A stretch of 64,000 nucleotides of DNA, from the NCBI RefSeq assembly GCF_020379485.1, contig NC_063446.1, positions 21,788,610-21,852,609 of the forward strand, written 5' to 3'. This document shows positions 14,906-27,100 of the stretch, one piece after another. This stretch comes from Brassica napus. Lineage: Eukaryota > Streptophyta > Magnoliopsida > Brassicales > Brassicaceae. A program made the position numbers and the translations under genes. The notes beneath the pieces are model-generated. The model ran no database searches. It had not been told where the DNA came from and was given only the letters and a program-made list of their open reading frames with translations. Position 1 is the stretch's first letter; the number at the start of each line of letters is the position of its first letter.

Positions 14906-15477
14906 TAGGCATGAGCTATCGGATACCCGTTCGGGTTCAGATCGGGTTTTTTGGATTTCGGTTCTATTTTGTAACACCTCCTAGGTCTCATTCTAGTAAA
15001 TTTACAAGTACGGATCGGATTCAGATATAACACTTCGGTTTTGGATTGGTTCAGATATATCCGAAGTAACCATATATCATTCGGATTTGGGGTATATCAG
15101 ATTGGTTCGTATATATCCAAAGTAAAATCTAAAATTTAAAAGTAAAACATAAGAAATATATACTTCTTTGTATATAATGGAGTATTTAAGGTATTTATTT
15201 AAATTTTAAATACTTATTGTTAGATATCATATCCAAATAAATATGAAATTGAATACTTGAAGTACATATTTATGTTTCAAATATTTATATTGTATATTAA
15301 TTTGGACATTCAGATCGGTTTCTTCGGATATTTTTTGGGTTTTCAGGTTACTCGTTCGGGTTCGGATATGTTTTATAACACCCTACAAGATCCATTGAGG
15401 TATTTTTACATTTCGGATCGAGTACGGATCGGGTTTTTCGGTTCGGATTTCGGTTACGGATTTTATGTCCAGCCCTA
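14906..15477. mobile_element. hAT-like non-autonomous element with perfect 8-bp target duplication
   Basis: The element begins TAGGCATGAGC and ends GTCCAGCCCTA, short imperfect inverted repeats. It is flanked on both sides by exactly ATCATAAC (14898-14905 and 15478-15485). Eight-base duplications are typical of hAT elements. The ends are rich in TCGGATTTCGGTTCGG-type words in one orientation and their complements in the other, around an AT-rich core. No protein is encoded. It belongs to the same group as 42032-42700. Confidence 0.88.
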
Positions 15478-15605
15478 ATCATAACACATTATCAAGTCAA
15501 AATCTAAGTGGCTTACTATAATCATTTAGTCAATAGTTCAACAAATATACATTAAGTCTGTTAATTTTTAATAGTTCAAAGGATTCATCTTTTTTTTTGT
15601 CTGCT

Positions 15606-16005
15606 GTCCATCTATGCTAGATCAAGTGGTAGCGAGACGAGCCGATTCTCCGAAGAGCACCTCTGTCTGGTTGAGTCTGATCTACATGGGAAAAAATATA
15701 GCCCCTCTCGTCTTCGCTTCTTTTGCTAACACGTCCGCTCGACCATTCCTACTTCGAAGAATATGAGACAAACTCACATTCTCGAAATCCTCTTGTAATC
15801 TCTGAAACACTTCGATCTCTATCGCGAATGTTGACCAATCCATCAGGTTTGTAGTCATGTCCAGTAGGTCCGAGTAGTCCGTCTCGAACCGTATCGAGGT
15901 TATCCTCATGTCTCTCATACATGAGGCTTCCCAAAGTAAACATTTCATCTCATCATGTAAAGCTGAAAGGCTCCTGATGCACACCCGTAATCCAAAATAA
16001 TTCAT
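15606..16005 (-). pseudogene. LINE RNase H domain remnant
   Basis: On the minus strand a 107-codon frame resembles the RNase H-like (RVT_3) domain at the C-terminus of plant LINE polyproteins. It has an acidic position in FETDYSDLL, a hydrophobic helix around IEVFQRLQEDF, and the characteristic ending SRNGRADVLAKEA. Beyond the stop at 15682 the same frame continues with LINE-like residues to about 15620, so a premature stop is possible. The N-terminal part of the domain and the reverse transcriptase are missing. It is a 5'-truncated dead copy. Confidence 0.7.
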
Positions 16006-16511
16006 CTATCATTGCAATCCCATTCGTTCTCCCAGCTTTCCGTCTGTCAGTGTCGGGCTAGTAGAGTGTTTTTGCCCTTAAGTATTATTTCAGATATTAT
16101 GTTCGAGAGTCTTTGGATCTTCTCTATTGTTAATGATTTAGGCGGCTTAGTTGCATTCTTGCAATGTAGATAGCTTTTTTTTTTGTCAAGCAGCATGTAC
16201 ATAGCTTCTTCCATATATACGTCAACAGCCGTTAATGATTAGTTTTATTATGTGTAACTGCATTCAGGCACTGGACAAGGTGGGATCAGAACTCAGTTAC
16301 ATACATCAATGTGGTAGAGACATGGAATACCGAAGAGTTCTGTCCCGACTAAAATTTTCTGTCTGGTTAACGCGGGTTTTGAAAGCATTTGATTTTTTTA
16401 AGCTTCAAACCGGGTTCAATTTGGGATCATGGTTAGGTTTATCTAAAATTTTGTTATCAGTGGAACCTTTTTTACTTACTCTAAACACTTTTAACAACGA
16501 AGATATTGAAT

Positions 16512-16646
16512 TCTTTTTGCATATGGGGATATAAAAAATTTAAACATTGATCATTTAGCTAACTAAATTATCATACTTTTTTTTTGGAAAGATAAATTAT
16601 CGTAAGTTTTTGCATATGGGGATATAAAAAATTTAAACATTGATCA
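16512..16646 (+). repeat. Local direct duplication next to the Helitron insertion site
   Basis: The sequence TTTTTGCATATGGGGATA and its continuation to TTGATCAT occurs twice, near 16514 and 16610. The piece between them (GCTAACTAAATTATCAT...) recurs after the Helitron at 18783. So a unit of about 95 bases was duplicated and the second copy was then split by the Helitron. Confidence 0.75.
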
Positions 16647-18765
16647 TCCTACTATATAAAAGGGACTAAATTCAAAGCTTTTGAGACTATCCACCTCAGC
16701 CAAAATATTCTCATACAAAAAGAATTAGAAATAAATGTCATTTAAAAGATAATTAACTAATATACGACTTTTAATATTTCTAGAAATTTTAAATTTGAAA
16801 CTGCTAATTTATTAATAGAATCATATATCTATATTGAATTAGTTTCTATTTTTAATCGTTAGACTTCAAGGGTAAATAAATTATTAATTTATAATATATA
16901 TAGTTTATAACTTTATATTGTAGTTATAAATAAAGAGAAAATAACCGGGGAGGGTGAAGAAGTTCATGTAAAATTATGTAATTAAAATGGTAAAATGGTG
17001 AGTATGATGAGGTGAATCTAAGAAAATTTGTTGTACAAATTATGGTGCTTTATTTGTCCATTATAATGATTTAAAATAAAATATATATTCACATAAATAA
17101 GTCAATATTTGTTGTTTTTTTTGGTAAGATGTTAAGATTATCATTTTCTGAAAGATTACACTGTTGTTTTTAAACAACTTATTACATCAAGGAAACAAAA
17201 ACAACCAACAACAACTCAAAGTAAAAGAAGCCTTAAGGAGGTCTTATACAAGAAAGATAAAAAGAAGTAGAGAAGAAGAGAAAGAACTTGCCGGGTAAGA
17301 GAGGAGACGGTCACGCATCATACGGTCGAGAGAGGCAAGGATGACTGATGAAGGTGAGGAGACAGTTGTGAACACACGAGCATTACGCTCTTTCCACAGC
17401 AGGTAGATGGCTGACTGAAAGTAGAGCTTGATGACTGGAGTAGCATGCGCATCTGCGTTGACGCGAGGTTGATTGATCCAGGCTGCAACAGAGTGTAGAT
17501 CAGCCTGAGGAGAAATCCAAACTTCAGCAGCAAAAGGCTCCTATATCAAGCGAGAGAAAAAGCACTCAAAGAAGAGATGATGGTGAGTCTCTATTTCCAG
17601 ATTACAAAGGACGCACGTTCCGAAGACATTTAACCCCCAACGCCTCAAGCGATCCTTGGTTGGCAGTCTTCTCCGCAAAGCCAGCCATGATATAAACGCA
17701 TTACGTGGAATATGTTCCTTGAACCAAATAGTCTTGTGCCAATATTTATTGTTGATAGTGTTTATATTCTTTTCTGACATTAGTATCCATATTTTTTTAG
17801 TAAACTGATCCAAAGAGATTAGTTTGTGGAGCTAACCAAACGAGGATTATAGTGTTTACTTTGGAAAAAGTAATAGGTTGAATGATAGATGGCGTGCGTG
17901 CTTTTTCACATGGAAATCTGCACATATATTAAAATTGTAAGATTTGAATCATAGAGAAAATATAGTGTATATGACTGAAGTTGGTCCATTCCGAAACTAA
18001 AGATGGCTAAAATTCTTCTTTGTCAAAATGCATAGATGTGAATCTTATATGAATAGAGTTCTTCATTTCTTATAGCAGTGTAATAAACTCCGTGTGTAAA
18101 GGAGAAAAAATGTTATATAGGTGAAAACAAAAATTATGATTTTTTTTCTTGTGCATATAGGCTCTTCGCAATTTGAAGAAGAAATAACATATTGTGTAAA
18201 AATCTTTGGCTTGGTCAAATTTTATCCAGTTGTTTATAAAACTGTTGTTATCTGATTCATGTAATTTTCCAGTGTTGATTTAAAAGCTCAAAAACCCATC
18301 TATACTGACTTTTTGATATTTTTTCGTGTGATTTGAATTTAAAAAAAAAGATAAAACTTTCGATAAGTTATGTAAACTCAGAACAAGTATTTAGCTTTAG
18401 AAAGCATTTACATGTTTCAAACTTATAATATATACATATATAATGTTTTAAATTATGCATATAAAACATGTGTAAAATGTGCTTGCATATGTTTCTCTTC
18501 TTTAATGTGTTAATCGTACTATATATAACATTATTTTAAAATTTCAAAAAGTTTATGTCACATACAAAAAACCATCAATAAAAAATATAATTCTCCATCT
18601 ACAACAAGAAAAATGAAAAATTATAAACATATAAATTTAAATTAAGAAAAACTAACATTGGAAAAAACAAGAAGTTAATGTAAAAGAAAAAAAATGAAAA
18701 AAAATATTATAAATAAAATAAATTTATAAGACATAATCCGCGCGAAGCGCGGAAAAAATCTCTAG
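16647..18765 (+). mobile_element. Non-autonomous Helitron (2.1 kb)
   Basis: The left end is TCCTACTATATAAAAGGG, like other Brassicaceae Helitrons. The right end has the small hairpin CCGCGCGAAGCGCGG followed after a few bases by CTAG. It sits between A (16646) and T (18766) with no target duplication, as Helitrons do. An empty-site copy of the target (GATCATTTAG) is preserved at about 16547. There is no Rep/helicase gene. It carries part of a LINE on the minus strand (17109-17815), so it either captured that piece or was later hit by it. Confidence 0.9.
17109..17815 (-). pseudogene. LINE 3' end (zf-RVT domain) inside the Helitron
   Basis: Minus-strand codons 17813-17541 encode a typical zf-RVT zinc-binding domain of LINE reverse transcriptases: WHKTIWFKEHIPRNAFISWLA, then LPTKDRLRRWG, then CVLCNLEIETHHHLFFEC. 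After a stop at 17541 the frame continues with the usual following residues (SAIYLLWKERNARVF) to about 17300. On this strand the piece ends with an A-rich tail after AACATCTTACC (17109-17130). The upstream endonuclease and most of the reverse transcriptase are absent. Confidence 0.8.
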
Positions 18766-18850
18766 TTTAGTATGTAATGATAGCTAACTAAATTATCATA
18801 TTTTTTTTTGGAAAGATAAATTATCATACTTATTACCTATAGCTCTATAA

Positions 18851-19652
18851 AAACTAGTGCTACATAGAGAATTGTAGATTCTCTTTCTTCTCTCTAGAGA
18901 GAAATAGAGAATCGCGGTGGTTCCCGGAATTCTCCATTCCGACTCCAGTATATGGAGGTCTACTTGACGCCGTATAGCTGGCTTTGACTCCGGTGACTTC
19001 GTGCTTTCCTAGGTAAAACCATTCGGCTTGGTATGTGGTAGTGGTGGTTTGGAGGCGTTGTTAGTGCTCTCCCGAGAGTCTTCCCGGGGGCCCGAGCTCC
19101 GCCAATCATTGTTATGTTCTATAGTTTGATCGATCTAGATTGGAGGTGGATGTTATGAAGAAAGGAGTTTGGGTTTGGATGAGATATCGATGCTAATCGA
19201 TTGATGTTCTCTGAACTCAAAATTTGCGATGCCGATTATCCAATACGTCCAATACAGTCGTTGGAGGTGGATTCTTCGGTGGATGTGGTTGTGGTCGAGT
19301 TGCCGGTTTGAAACCGGTGGTCAAGTGAGATGGTTGATTCGGTGATGATAATCCGGGAAAGATGACGGATGTGTGTGTTTGTCTGTTTCGTCTCCGGTAT
19401 GTACGGGGAGTCTCTGTGTTCGCCGGTTAGGTTTCTGGATTTCGAGGCGGTCATAGCGGTGGGGTTGCGACGCGTGGGTGTCGAGTGGGGAACACGTGTT
19501 GTTTGTTTTTCTTGACGCGTGTTTGTTGTTGGGCTTCTTAGTGGGCCTTTCGGCTTTTAGGTTTGCCCTTTTGTATGGGCCTTTGTTTGCTTTGTTTTTG
19601 GTTTGTATGGACTTCGGTCTTTTAATAATATTTGAGTTGGCCAAAAAAAAAA
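18851..19652 (+). mobile_element. Non-LTR retroposon with poly(A) and 16-bp target duplication
   Basis: ACCTATAGCTCTATAA flanks the unit at 18835-18850 and 19653-19668. The right end is a run of A's just before the duplication, so the insert was made from an RNA read on the plus strand. The 0.8-kb body is GC-richer than the surroundings, has no long reading frame and shows no reverse transcriptase, so it relied on a LINE. Its 3' part (GGGCCTTTGTTTGC region) resembles the 3' part of the unit at 39053-39871. Confidence 0.85.
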
Positions 19653-19755
19653 ACCTATAGCTCTATAACTCTATAAGCCAACAAAAAGTAATACTACTAG
19701 TTAAAGAAAAAAGAACGATGAAACAAGATGCTTGTATATGAAGCTGGGGGCGATA

Positions 19756-22700
19756 TGTAGCATCCATGTCCCGATCTATGAACTGGACCAGTCCAAGGTT
19801 GGACTGATCAAACGGGACAGACATGTTGGACATGTCATCTGGATAGTTCTAATCAGATTAAGATGATACTGTCTGTCCGAACATAGCAGTTGAGCTTGTT
19901 GGACTAAGCTGGACGGATTCAGAGAAGGCATCTGGTCTTGTCATCCGAGACAAGTTAGTCAATGTGTGGACTGACTTGTATACGTTCTGACGGGAACTGA
20001 GACTGAGCTGAACATGAACTGATTAGCTAAGGAGAATGGCGGGATCAGTTACTGGATCAGTTACCGAGCAGTTATCAGGACGGCCAGACAAGTCGGTTAA
20101 GACTGTCGGCTAAGCTGAGATGAGCTGATTCAGTAGTATCAGTCTGATTCGGACAAGGTTAGAGTTGTTGACTGGATCAGTCAGCTCTAGCTCGGTTTTC
20201 ACCTAAGTAAAACTGGCGGGAACAGTTAAAGTCCGAAAAGTGAAAAAACTCGCGCATGGAACGCCTTGGAGCGCGGGGTGTCAGTGGGTTAAGTAAATAA
20301 CTGTTTGGAACAGTGATTGTCGATGGGGGTTGGTGGAGAAACCGCCCATCTGTTTCCCTTAAGTGGGATTTCACGGATCAGAGAAGAAAACACGGGTTTT
20401 CTGAGACAGAAGAAAACAGAGAGAGAGAATTACCGAAAAAGGGAGAATCGGATCGGAGAGATCGAGAAGTTAACCGGAAAGCGGAGTTAGCCGGGAAGGG
20501 GATCGGGGTCTCAGTTATTGGCCATGGGTCTGTCTGGTGTACTGCGACTCCGCCTGATCTGATCCGGAACGGACGGGTTTGCTGAGACAAAAATACAGAG
20601 AACAGAACCGAGAGAGAAAGGGGATCGGGAGAGAGACTGGGCTCGTGGAGAAGGACTGATCGGGTTCCAATCCCACCGTCGGAGAGCGATGGTGCCAGGG
20701 CGGCTTAGTCTGAGTCGTAAAAGGTGAGCCGCGTACTGAGCAATGGAAACCCCGCGGATCAGAAAGGGGATCTCTGTTCTACTCTGTTCTGAGACAGAAA
20801 ACAGAGGAAAAAGGAAAGGAGAAACCGGGGACGAGAAGAGTGAGAGACATGGTCGGAAAGCCGATCTGAGCAATCGACGGTGACCGCGAGTCTGGGTTAG
20901 TTGCGTACTGATCCTTGCGGACTGAGCCAAGGGTCGTACTGAAGATCTGGGAAGGCGGATCGGGGTCTCAGATAGAGACCGCAGGGCTATCTGTTCACTG
21001 CGACTCTGTCTGATCAGAGCGTGATCAGATCGTACTGATGACACTGGAGGGAGAGATCAGAGAGACAGATCGGAAGCAAGAGAGCATGACCGGAGGGACG
21101 ATCTGAGCCTCTATTGGGTAGCGAGTCTATCTGGCTAGTAAGCGATGTGTCCCTGTTCTGTATACGAAACAGGACATGACTGATGGAACCGAGAGGGCGA
21201 TTCTGATCAGAAAGATAGGGAGCGTTGGCCGAAGGGCCGATCGGAGTCTCAGTTAGAGACCGCAGGTCTGTCTGTTCACTGCGACTCCGTCTGATCTGAA
21301 TATGATCGGATCGCGACTGGGATACCGAGAGACAATGATATAGGATCCAAGGGAAAGGGTCTGTCTGCTGAGGCTGATCTGATTAGATCCGGGTACTGAT
21401 GAATCGCGACGACACTGTAGTCTGTGGCGGGGTATAGGTTGCTGGTGGGAGGCAACGTATTGAAGGGTTCTTTGTACTGATCGGATGAATTCCGACTAGG
21501 TTCTGGGTACTGGATATTGGATCGAGCAGAGGTGCGCACAGAATTGGATTATGGTTTGGTCTGTGAGGTCCGGGATGATCTGAGAGCAGATTGGAGCTTG
21601 AGCGTGATCTGTGGGCGACAGCATACGCTATCAGCCTATTCTGATGAACTGAAGGAAGGATCGGATACTGTGCTTGGAACGATCCTCGCCATGGAGAGAT
21701 GTGGTACTGTCGCGATTGGATCGCTGAAGGCTATCGGGACCGGTGCCATACTGAAGGAGGATCGACTGGAATCAGGATCGAGTCTCAGGATCTGAACCGG
21801 TTATGGCATTAAGCCGAGTCTTGATGGATCGGTGTTGAATGGACTGAGACTTGTACTGGAACTGGATAATTCGATGGCAGGGTAGCCGTGAAGAGAACTG
21901 ATTGAATGGATGGCTGGTTGGAGACCAAGCCAGCCGACTGTGTGCTGACTGATCCAGGTGTGATCAGTGACTGTTTCAGGAACGCTAGCAAGGCTGGCGT
22001 ACTGTCTGTTCGGGATGGTTGGTTGGAGACCAAGCCAGTCGACTGTGTGCTGACTGATCCAGGTGTGATCAGTGACTGTTTCAGGAACGCTAGCAAGGCT
22101 GGCGTACTGTCTGTTCGGGATGGTTGGTTGGAGACCAAGCCAGCCGACTGTGTACTGACTGATCCAGGTGTGATCAGTGACTGTTTCAGGAACGCTAGCA
22201 AGGCTGGCGTACTGTCTGTTCTGGATGATGGTTGGTTGGAGACCAAGCCAGCCGACTGTGTACTGACTGATCCCGATGTGATCAGGACTGACTGAATCGA
22301 TGGCTGCGGAGCCAACTGCGTACTGACTGACCCTGATGTGATCATGACTGACTGAATCGAAGGCTGTGGAGCCGACTGTGTACTAACTGATCCGGGTGTG
22401 ATCAGTGTCTGGTTCTGGGGCGCTAAGCATGGCTAGCGTACTGTTTGTTTTGGATGGCTGGTTGGAGACCAAGCCAGCCGACTGTGTACTGACTGATCCG
22501 GGTATGATCAGGGACTGGTTCTGGAACGCTAGCAAGGCTGGCGTACTATCTGTTCTGGATGGCTGGTTGGAGACCAAGCCGTCTCTCTTTGTTTGCTTGG
22601 GTCACGTGGGGATGGTTGGCTGAGTGACTAAGGAACAAGGGGATTCGGTTAAGTATCTGATCGAGCTGGATGGATGAGACGGAGTGTTCGGATGGATTTT

Positions 22701-22932
22701 CAGATAACGAAGCACTGAGGCAGTAAGGTATATGTTTATTATACTGTCTGTTGTAGTGATTCACTAGGATGCTGGATATACTTAGCGAACACTCGGATCT
22801 GAGCTGAACCTCATAGAGGAAAACTGGATAAAAATCCTAAGTTAAGAGAAAAAATCGGATATGGCCAGTTTGGTCGAGGGAAGCGAACTGAGGACGAACT
22901 GCTGGTAAGGGAAACCGGGTCTGGACGTCACA
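19756..22932 (+). repeat. 5' LTR of the LARD-like element
   Basis: The LTR is 3177 bp, with TG...CA ends. Compared with the 3' LTR it has several small indels (for example an extra block of about six bases near 22775, and four bases fewer near 21915). Purine-rich stretches and many GATC/GATCAG words occur. The short frames are explained by repeats, not genes. Confidence 0.93.
21908..22577 (+). repeat. 105-bp tandem repeat in the 5' LTR, open on both strands
   Basis: Units start at about 21908, 22014, 22119 and 22227; the last is preceded by a 3-base insertion. Degenerate partial units continue to 22577. The period is 105 bases, exactly 35 codons, and one frame on each strand stays open across the array. 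On the plus strand the unit begins DGWLETKPADCVLTDP. Repeats with a multiple-of-three period stay open automatically once a single unit is open, so this is not proof of coding. Confidence 0.9.
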
Positions 22933-22934
22933 AG

Positions 22935-22946
22935 TGGTATCAGAGC
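22935..22946 (+). other. Primer-binding site (initiator Met tRNA)
   Basis: TGGTATCAGAGC, two bases after the 5' LTR, is complementary to the 3' end of plant initiator methionine tRNA and is the commonest primer site in plant LTR elements. Confidence 0.92.
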
Positions 22947-23698
22947 GATTACGGTTCTTGGACAGAGTTGGAAGGGTTATTCAAGATTTATCTAGACCGA
23001 ATGGACGCAGAAAATGATGAGCGCGAGCATTGGAGAATTGATGAGAGACTTGATCTTGGGAGTGATCAAGTCGGACTTACACATTGTATGGGCAAATGTA
23101 AGTTAAAAGTCTAACTGTAAAGAACCAGAGATAAGATCATTGATGAATGATTGGATTGGTTGAATGAAGTATGAGTTAAGAACATTTGGAGAATGATCGG
23201 ATTGCTTAAGGTGTTCAGGATTACTCGAGAAGAGTTATCCAATAAATCTACCTAAGAGTTGGAAACAACCGAGAGGTTTATTTAAGTCAGGACCCGAATT
23301 CTGAAGTGAAGAAGCGGGAAAGATTGACGAAGTGTATTCTGAAGCTTAAGGATAATAAGCTTGCTGAAGTTAGGATTGAAGCAAGTGGCTCGAGGAAGCC
23401 AAGGATGCTTCGGAAAAGTTTAAGTAAGACAAGGACTATGATGTCGGATATGGAGCCAAGGAGCTGATGAGTTTAACTCTGTATGGACAAGACGTCCATT
23501 AACTGAATTTGGAAAGAAGACTTCAGCGGACAGATTCAAGGCAGAATAGCCGAGTGGATGAGCTGAAGGTTGTGAACGGAAACAGAGTTGGACAGGTGGT
23601 CCGAGGATTGAGATGAAATCTCAATGAACTAGCTAAGGCGATAGATGGATTGCTAAGAGATAACCTGAAAGAGTCAGGGAATCGGAAAACTGAATTGG
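22947..23698 (+). other. Left internal part of the LARD-like element
   Basis: About 750 bases of purine-rich, stop-riddled sequence between the primer site and the CACTA insertion. A possible remnant of a gag leader is not recognisable. I see no functional gene. Confidence 0.6.
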
Positions 23699-24060
23699 CA
23701 CTACAAGAAAACAAATGCTTAACGACGAAAATTAACGAGGAAAAACAATCCTCGTACATTTGCGTCGAGCTTACGACGAATTTACGTGAAAAACTAAAGT
23801 CATCGTTATTTCCTCGTAACGTAACGACAAAACTGTTTCGTCGTAAAGTGGATGTAACTTTACGAGTATTTTACGAGGAAAAACTATTTCCTCGTAAATA
23901 CGACGTAAACTTTGCGTGGTATTTACGAGGGAATAGTTTACGTGTATTTAGCGAGGAAATGTTTGAATCCACCAACTTTATAGGTGTTACACGTTTTTTT
24001 TGCCCACCTAATTAATTTTCGTCGTAAATTCATAGCAAAATTACAACTACCTGATTCGAA
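23699..24060. repeat. Left terminal and subterminal repeats of the CACTA element
   Basis: After the 14-base terminal repeat, motifs of the form TTACGAGGAA, TTACGACGAA and their complements (TTTCCTCGTAA, TTCGTCGTAA) recur about every 15-25 bases to roughly 23960. In En/Spm these are bound by the smaller transposon protein (TNPA in maize). Confidence 0.85.
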
Positions 24061-24064
24061 TTTT

Positions 24065-24074
24065 CCTATAAATA
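24065..24074 (+). promoter_or_regulatory. TATA box of the transposase gene
   Basis: CCTATAAATATGG lies about 65 bases before the ATG at 24133, a plausible core promoter right after the subterminal repeats. Confidence 0.6.
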
Positions 24075-24132
24075 TGGATGTTTAAACATCATTTTAAACA
24101 CACCAACAACAAAAAACGTGAAAGAAAAAAAA

Positions 24133-27100
24133 ATGGCTGGCTCCGGGAATATTTACGAGTTGCGGAAGTGGATGTATATGCATAGAGATGCTAACGGGAG
24201 AGTGACGAAAGAATACCTTGCGGGTCTGGAGACATTTATGCATCAAGCAGATTCAACACCGCTCGCCCAAGAAAGTGGTAAGATGTTCTGTCCTTGTCGG
24301 AAATGCAACAATTCGAAACTGGCAAACCGTGAAAATGTTTGGAAGCATTTAATAAATAGAGGTTTCACGGCAAATTACTATATCTGGTTTCAACATGGAG
24401 AAGGTTTTAATTATGATCAGAATGAAGCTAGTAGTAGTAATAGCAATTTTCAGGAAAAAGAACCGGTTGATCATCATTTGCATAATGAACATAGTTACCA
24501 GCAAGAGGAGATGGTAGATTATGATAGGGTTCATGATATGGTAGCTGATGCATTCGTAGCTCATGATGGAGATGAAGAACCTAATATAGATGCAAAAAAG
24601 TTTTACGAAATGTTAAACGCGGCGAATCAACCACTTTACAGTGGTTGTAGAGAAGGTCTCTCTAAATTGTCGTTAGCTGCTAGAATGATGAATATTAAAA
24701 CTGATCACAATCTACCTGAAAGTTGCATGAACGAATGGGCGGACTTGTTTAAAGAGTATTTGCCGGAAGACAATGTGTCTGCTGATTCTTATTATGAGAT
24801 TCAGAAACTGGTTTATAGTCTTGGGTTGCCTTCTGAGATGATAGATGTTTGCATCGACAACTGCATGATCTATTGGGGAGATGATGAGAAGCTAGAAGAA
24901 TGTCGATTCTGCAAGAAGCCACGATTCAAGCCGCAAGGACGGGGACGTAATAGGGTACCATACCAAAGGATGTGGTACCTACCAATTACAGACAGATTGA
25001 AAAGATTGTATCAATCAGAGCAGACTGCTGGAAAGATGAGATGGCATGCCGAGCATACTCAGACGGATGGTGAGATGACTCATCCATCAGATGCAAGAGC
25101 CTGGAAACATTTCAACAAAGTACATCCAGATTTCGCTAGCAATATCCGGAATGTGTATCTCGGATTATGCACAGATGGATTTAGTCCGTTCGGAATGTCA
25201 GGGAGACAATATTCATTGTGGCCAGTCTTTCTTACTCCATACAACCTGCCACCGGAGATGTGCATGCAACGGGAGTTACTATTCTTGACCATATTAATAC
25301 CTGGTCCGAACCATCCAAAAAGGTCCCTGGATGTTTTCCTACAACCACTGATAAAAGAGTTGAAGGATTTGTGGTCAACAGGGGTGAGGACGTATGACTG
25401 TTCAACGAAGACGAATTTTACGATGCGAGCGATGCTTTTGTGGACCATAAGTGATTTCCCTGCCTATGGGATGTTGTCTGGATGGACTACACATGGGAGA
25501 TTAGCTTGTCCATATTGTAATGGAACGACAGATGCGTTTCAACTGAAGAATGGTAGGAAGACAAGTTGGTTTGATTGTCACCGTCGATTTCTTCCCATTG
25601 GCCATCCTTACCGAAGAAACAAGAATTTGTTTAGGCACAAAAGGGTTGTGAGAGACACTCCTCCTCCATATCTAACTGGAGAACAAATTGAAGCGCAAAT
25701 CGACTACTACGGAGCTAACGAAACAGTTCGTTGGGGTGGTAATTGGCATGTCCCTCGTAATATGCCAGATTCTTACGGTGTTCATCACAACTGGCACAAG
25801 AAGAGTATATTTTGGGAGTTGCCATATTGGAAGGATCTTCTTCTGCGCCACAACCTCGATGTGATGCATATAGAGAAGAATTTCTTTGAGAACATCATGA
25901 ATACAATATTGAATGTCCCAGGGAAGACAAAAGACAACATAAAATCGAGGTTGGACTTGCCGGATATTTGCTCAAGAAGCGAGTTACATATTAAAAGCAA
26001 TGGACAAGTTCCCGTTCCGATATTCAGATTATCTTCAGAAAAAAAGTCGGTGTTGTTCAACTGGGTGGCATCAGAAGTGAAGTTCCCCGATGGGTATGTT
26101 TCGAATCTCTCTAGATGTGTTGAAAAGGGTCAAAAGTTCTCCGGGATGAAGAGTCATGATTGTCATGTATTTATGCAACGACTACTGCCCTTTGCATTTG
26201 CGGAGCTACTTCCAACAAACGTACATGAAGCACTTGCAGGTACGTAGTGTATTATATCACAATAATTTACAAAATAATATATGACTAACAATGTGTTTAA
26301 TTTTTTTTTGAATATAAAAGGCATTGGAGCATTTTTCAGGGATCTGAGCACACGCACTCTTAAAGAAGAAGTTGTGGAACAGCTTCAGGAGAACATTCCC
26401 ATCTTATTGTGCAACTTGGAGAAGATATTTCCTCCCGGATTTTTTGACGTCATGGAGCATCTAGCTGTCCACCTCCCATATGAGGCATTGCTTCGTGGAC
26501 CTGTACATTACGGATGGATGTATCAGTATGAGCGAGCCATGAAATATTTGAAGGGAAAAGCAAAGAACCTCGCCAAAGTTGAAGGTTCTATAATTGCTGG
26601 AAGTTTGACGGAAGAAGTTTCTCACTTCACATCGTACTACTTTGCGTCAAAAGTACGTACACGGAGAAGAGCTCCAAGAAGATATGATGATGGTGGTGTT
26701 GCGCCAACATATGCAGTTGCTGGTGTTCCAGACATCTTTAGCCAGATTGGGCGACTCGGTGGGAAGTGTAAAGAGGTTTGGTGGTCGAGTGAAGAAGACG
26801 CTCATAGTGCACACACCTATATTCTACTCAATTGCGAAGATCCATTGATGCGTTATTTTGAAAGGTAACATATATTGACACTTCGAAACACATATAAGTA
26901 TAATTAATTGTATAATTGCGAGAGATTCATTCCTATAAAATGTGATTTTACAGCCTATTTGTTTCTCAAGTCGAAGAAACATTTCCTGGTATATCCACAA
27001 GTGACGTAGACAAAAGGAAAGATCAACACTTCATTAAGTGGTTGCGGAATCAGGTACTAACTAAAACTTTTTTTTCATACATTATCTGTATTTCATTAAC

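Noticed and set aside
16235..16534. 99-codon frame before the Helitron
   Set aside because: No family is recognised, and its end runs into the duplicated TTTTTGCATATGGGG block. Probably chance.
19321..19644. Minus-strand 107-codon frame in the retroposon
   Set aside because: It is antisense to the poly(A)-marked direction and low in complexity.
20313..21044. Several 70-177 codon frames in the LTRs
   Set aside because: They are the same in both LTRs, occur on both strands, and are rich in Ser/Arg/Gln from purine-biased DNA. No domain.
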